A DNA stretch of 61,481 bases. Source: Aquicoccus porphyridii (GTDB lineage: Bacteria > Pseudomonadota > Alphaproteobacteria > Rhodobacterales > Rhodobacteraceae). Shown piece after piece: positions 59,651-61,481 of the stretch. Numbering within the stretch: the stretch's first letter is position 1; each line of letters opens with the position of its first letter. The translations under genes were made by a program, and so were the position numbers. The stretch is from positions 1 through 61,481 of the forward strand of contig NZ_VINQ01000002.1 in NCBI RefSeq assembly GCF_008369105.1, given 5' to 3'. The notes beneath the pieces were generated by a model. It was not told the origin of the DNA and did no database searches. It saw only the letters and a list, made by a program, of their open reading frames with translations.

Positions 59651-61063
59651 TCACAACGCCCGCACCTGTGGCCTGCGCCATTTCGCCCCCGGCTCGATCA
59701 AAAGCTCGGCCAGCGCCCAGACCAGCGCATCCACCCGGTCCGGGCTGCCCTTGCCGTCATAGCCGCGCAGCGTCATCCGGCACATCTGGTCTTCCAACTC
59801 GCCCAGACCGCGCAGATGCCGCACCCGCCCCTGTTCATAAAGCGCCGCCACCGGCTCGGCCCGCGCCACCTTGCCCCGCGCCGCATGCACCTTCTTCAAA
59901 GGCACCATCGGGTCGACCTGCCGGATCACCGATTCCACCAGGTCGCCCCCCTGGTTCACCTCGGCCACCAGCTTCTCGGCCCCGAACCGCTCCATCGCGC
60001 GAATGGCGGCGCGCGCCCATGTGGCGGGGCTCGCCGCTCTGACGCTCGCATCGGCCAGCACATAGGCCCGCCAATCCTGCACCGGCCCGCGCGTCACGAC
60101 ACCCACCACCACGATCCCGCATTCGTCCGATCCGGCATGGCCCGTCACCGGCGGGTCGACCGCCACCACCACGCGGTCCATCTCGGGTGGCGCCTCGATC
60201 CGCAACGCCTCCAACGCCGCCACGGTCCAGAGCGCGCCTTCGGCATCTTCCAGCAGAAGCCCCTCCAACTCCTGCCGCCCCAGCCGCGTCCCGGCATAGC
60301 GCGCCTTCACTTCGTCAAGGAACCCGGCGGCAAGGTTGGCGGCATTCGCCTCGGTCGGCGCATGCGTCACCACCGTCGACGGGTTGCCAAGGATCGCCTT
60401 CAGAACCCCCACGTTGCGCGGCGTCGTGGTCACGCAAACCCGTGGATGTTCACCCAGCCGCAACCCGAATTGCAGCATGTCCCACGTGTCCTGCGCCCGC
60501 TTCCACTTGGCCAGCTCATCCACCCATGCGCCATCGAATTGCGGCCCGCGCAACGCTTCGGGATCATGCGCCGAGAACACCTGCGCCACCGCCCCGTTGG
60601 GCCAGATCAGCCGCTTGCGCCCGGCCTGCCATTCGGGGCGCCGGTCGGGCGGCGACGCGGCGAGAATCCCGCTCTCGCCGAACACCATCACCTCGCGCAC
60701 CTGGTCGATCGTCTCGCCCACCAGCGCGATCCGCCGGCACGGCCCGTGATCGCGCGGCCCCGCCCCTTCGACCGAGGCCCGCACCCATTCGGCCCCGGCG
60801 CGGGTCTTGCCCGCACCGCGCCCGCCCATGATCACCCATGTCCGCCAATCGCCCCCGGGCGGAAGCTGATGCTCCAGCGCCCAGAACTCGAAAAGGTAAG
60901 GCAGCGCCAAAAGCTCCTCCTCACTCAACTCGTTCAGGAAAGCGGCCTGGACATCTGGCCCTTCTGAGGCGATCCAGGCGGCACCCGATGCGAGTCCTTG
61001 CGGCATCGAGGTCAATGGCACGGGGTCCGTCGCGCCGGTCTTCCGTGATTGATCGTTTTTCAA
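59651..61063 (-). CDS. GTA large terminase (gp2)
   Basis: 470 residues. Walker A in VIMGGRGAGKTRAGAEW, Walker B-like GAWVDELAKW, C-terminal RNase-H-type nuclease with VVVAVDPPVTGHAGSDECGIVVVG and DRVDALVWALAEL. Packages host DNA into heads. A TTG start at 61063 is supported by GGAG seven nt upstream; ATG 61006 has no ribosome site. The start lies 143 nt inside the small terminase gene. Confidence 0.92.
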   Translation of the reverse strand: MKNDQSRKTGATDPVPLTSMPQGLASGAAWIASEGPDVQAAFLNELSEEELLALPYLFEFWALEHQLPPGGDWRTWVIMGGRGAGKTRAGAEWVRASVEGAGPRDHGPCRRIALVGETIDQVREVMVFGESGILAASPPDRRPEWQAGRKRLIWPNGAVAQVFSAHDPEALRGPQFDGAWVDELAKWKRAQDTWDMLQFGLRLGEHPRVCVTTTPRNVGVLKAILGNPSTVVTHAPTEANAANLAAGFLDEVKARYAGTRLGRQELEGLLLEDAEGALWTVAALEALRIEAPPEMDRVVVAVDPPVTGHAGSDECGIVVVGVVTRGPVQDWRAYVLADASVRAASPATWARAAIRAMERFGAEKLVAEVNQGGDLVESVIRQVDPMVPLKKVHAARGKVARAEPVAALYEQGRVRHLRGLGELEDQMCRMTLRGYDGKGSPDRVDALVWALAELLIEPGAKWRRPQVRAL

Positions 61064-61271
61064 GACGTGTCTCCATCTCCATGGCGATCCGCAGCCATTG
61101 GCGGATCTCCTGTGTCATCCGGGCCGAATCCGTCAGCCCGCTCAATTGCCCGGCGCGGATCTGCCTGTGCAGCCGCTCCAGGTCGCCCTTCATTGCCCGC
61201 AATTGGGTCTCCACCACCTCGAGCGCCCGTCGCAGGCGCTCCCGGTCGCGTCGGTTCTGGTCTGATGCCAT
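60921..61271 (-). CDS. GTA small terminase-like protein (gp1)
   Basis: 116 residues. Helical charged protein (RRALEVVETQLRAMKGDLERLHRQIRAGQLSGLTDSARMTQEIRQWLRIAMEMETRLEK) with a Cys/Arg-rich C-terminus (IGCRLDRLRRARC), consistent with the RcGTA gp1 small terminase that initiates packaging. First gene of the cluster. Its 3' 143 nt overlap the large terminase start region, so some of its C-terminus shares DNA with gp2. Confidence 0.8.
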   Translation of the reverse strand: MASDQNRRDRERLRRALEVVETQLRAMKGDLERLHRQIRAGQLSGLTDSARMTQEIRQWLRIAMEMETRLEKRSITEDRRDGPRAIDLDAARTRIGCRLDRLRRARCPGRFPERVE

Positions 61272-61326
61272 CTATTCGTATCTGCCTCATCTGGAGTTCC
61301 TGTTGCCTCCGTCCTTGCCGGACATG

Positions 61327-61359
61327 AAAAAACGGCCACCGGGGTCACCCCCGGGGCCG
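61327..61359 (-). terminator. Strong intrinsic terminator in the GTA leader
   Basis: Read on the minus strand: CGGCC+CCGGGG, loop GTGA, CCCCGG+T-bulge+GGCCG, then TTTTTT. An 11-bp stem with a one-base bulge and a clean T tract, 56 nt before the gp1 ATG. It could end a transcript from outside the window or attenuate the GTA transcript. Confidence 0.8.
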
Positions 61360-61380
61360 CTTGCCGATCTCGTCCAGCAT
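61345..61380 (-). CDS. Possible leader mini-ORF of the GTA operon
   Basis: ATG 61380 to TGA 61347-61345 reads MLDEIGKRPRG; the stop codon is the TGA in the loop of the terminator. In the same frame a TTG at 61416 would give a 23-residue form (starting LTGRAVWPSFYG). No ribosome site is seen; from the predicted promoter the ATG form would be nearly leaderless. Low confidence as a translated gene. Confidence 0.35.
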   Translation of the reverse strand: MLDEIGKRPRG

Positions 61381-61387
61381 GCCGTAA

Positions 61388-61416
61388 AAGCTAGGCCAGA
61401 CCGCGCGCCCTGTCAA
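61388..61416 (-). promoter_or_regulatory. Candidate GTA promoter
   Basis: On the minus strand TTGACA (61416-61411), 17 nt, TAGCTT (61393-61388). Consensus -35 and fair -10; transcript start about 61381, upstream of the terminator hairpin. An AT-rich stretch (61437-61463) lies upstream and might hold activator sites. Confidence 0.55.
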
Positions 61417-61481
61417 ATTTCGACACCCGCTAAGCGCCCGTTTTATTTACGTTTTCTTAACATTCCATCTGACCCCAACCC

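Larger units (their letters stand above)
47230..61271 (-). mobile_element. Gene transfer agent (GTA) structural cluster, RcGTA-like, complete
   Basis: About 14 kb with terminase, portal, protease, capsid, connectors, tail and host-specificity genes in the order known from Rhodobacter capsulatus (gp1-gp15). All frames are open and most genes overlap or nearly touch, so it looks functional. There is no integrase, replication, excision or lysis gene here, and no attachment-site repeats, which separates it from a prophage. GTA particles package random host DNA; regulators are elsewhere on the genome. Confidence 0.93.

Noticed and set aside
47230-61271. Reading the phage-like cluster as an ordinary prophage
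   Set aside because: No integrase, repressor, replication or lysis genes and no att-like flanking repeats; gene content and order are those of RcGTA.
1-61481. CRISPR arrays, tRNA or rRNA genes, insertion sequences
   Set aside because: No regularly spaced direct repeats, no TTCGAATC-type tRNA T-arm with a cloverleaf, no rRNA segments and no transposase motifs were found by eye.

Overview
The window is high-GC, densely packed alphaproteobacterial chromosome, almost certainly from the order Rhodobacterales (roseobacter group). The pointers are an ALA synthase (hemA), the RSP_2647/RSP_2648-type RNA methyltransferase and PIN pair, a DUF2852 protein, a DUF2927 lipoprotein, Bpt, a prfB without a programmed frameshift, and a complete Rhodobacter-capsulatus-type gene transfer agent (GTA) cluster. 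There is no rRNA, tRNA, CRISPR array or transposase. No species can be named from sequence alone.

Layout. 1-5.2 kb: two divergent surface/secreted protein genes, a truncated large-adhesin N-terminus on the minus strand and a 1,409-residue protein with RTX-like repeats, a VWD domain and a dockerin-like C-terminus. 5.3-7.5 kb: a three-gene cobalt-type nitrile hydratase / thiocyanate hydrolase-like set plus an EamA exporter. 7.8-16.1 kb: a DUF2927 lipoprotein, a tiny membrane protein, a VWA protein, an Asp/Glu-racemase-fold enzyme divergent from a cytochrome P450, an M48 protease, and the PIN/RNA-methyltransferase pair. 16.3-22.3 kb: the Entner-Doudoroff operon edd-eda behind a LacI-type operator, then glnE and small genes. 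22.4-26.2 kb: YbaK, DUF2852, RDD, Bpt, and a Crp/Fnr regulator divergent from a His/Met-rich periplasmic protein. 26.4-29.0 kb: the acetohydroxyacid synthase operon with a leader peptide and intrinsic terminator (classical attenuation). 29.1-44.5 kb: housekeeping genes for cell wall, translation, protein quality control, isoprenoids and heme (DUF2189, amidase, prfB, ponA, amiC, an aminotransferase, BepA-like protease, two thioredoxin-fold proteins, ispG, rodZ, hemA). 44.5-47.2 kb: an M20 dipeptidase, cysE and a DksA-like protein. 47.2-61.3 kb: the GTA head-tail cluster on the minus strand, running from the small terminase at the right end to the 1,305-residue host-specificity protein at the left end, every frame open.

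How genes work together. edd and eda overlap by 4 nt and make 6-phosphogluconate into pyruvate and glyceraldehyde-3-phosphate. ilvI/ilvN form the two-subunit AHAS. ponA, amiC and rodZ act in the cell wall. The BepA-like protease and two Dsb-like proteins form a periplasmic protein-folding operon. The GTA genes follow the order packaging, portal, protease, capsid, connectors, tail, fibre/entry proteins.

Most unusual non-coding content: (i) a composite intergenic repeat (AGCCGG units, TCACCCC, a variable stem, TTAACC) in three copies, plus a partly nested palindrome CGATTTTTCG-N-CGAAAAATCG in three places, one of them inside the GTA operon; (ii) a GTA leader carrying a mini-ORF whose stop codon lies in the loop of a strong intrinsic terminator just upstream of the small terminase; (iii) the ilv attenuator; (iv) several promoter/operator sites readable by eye.
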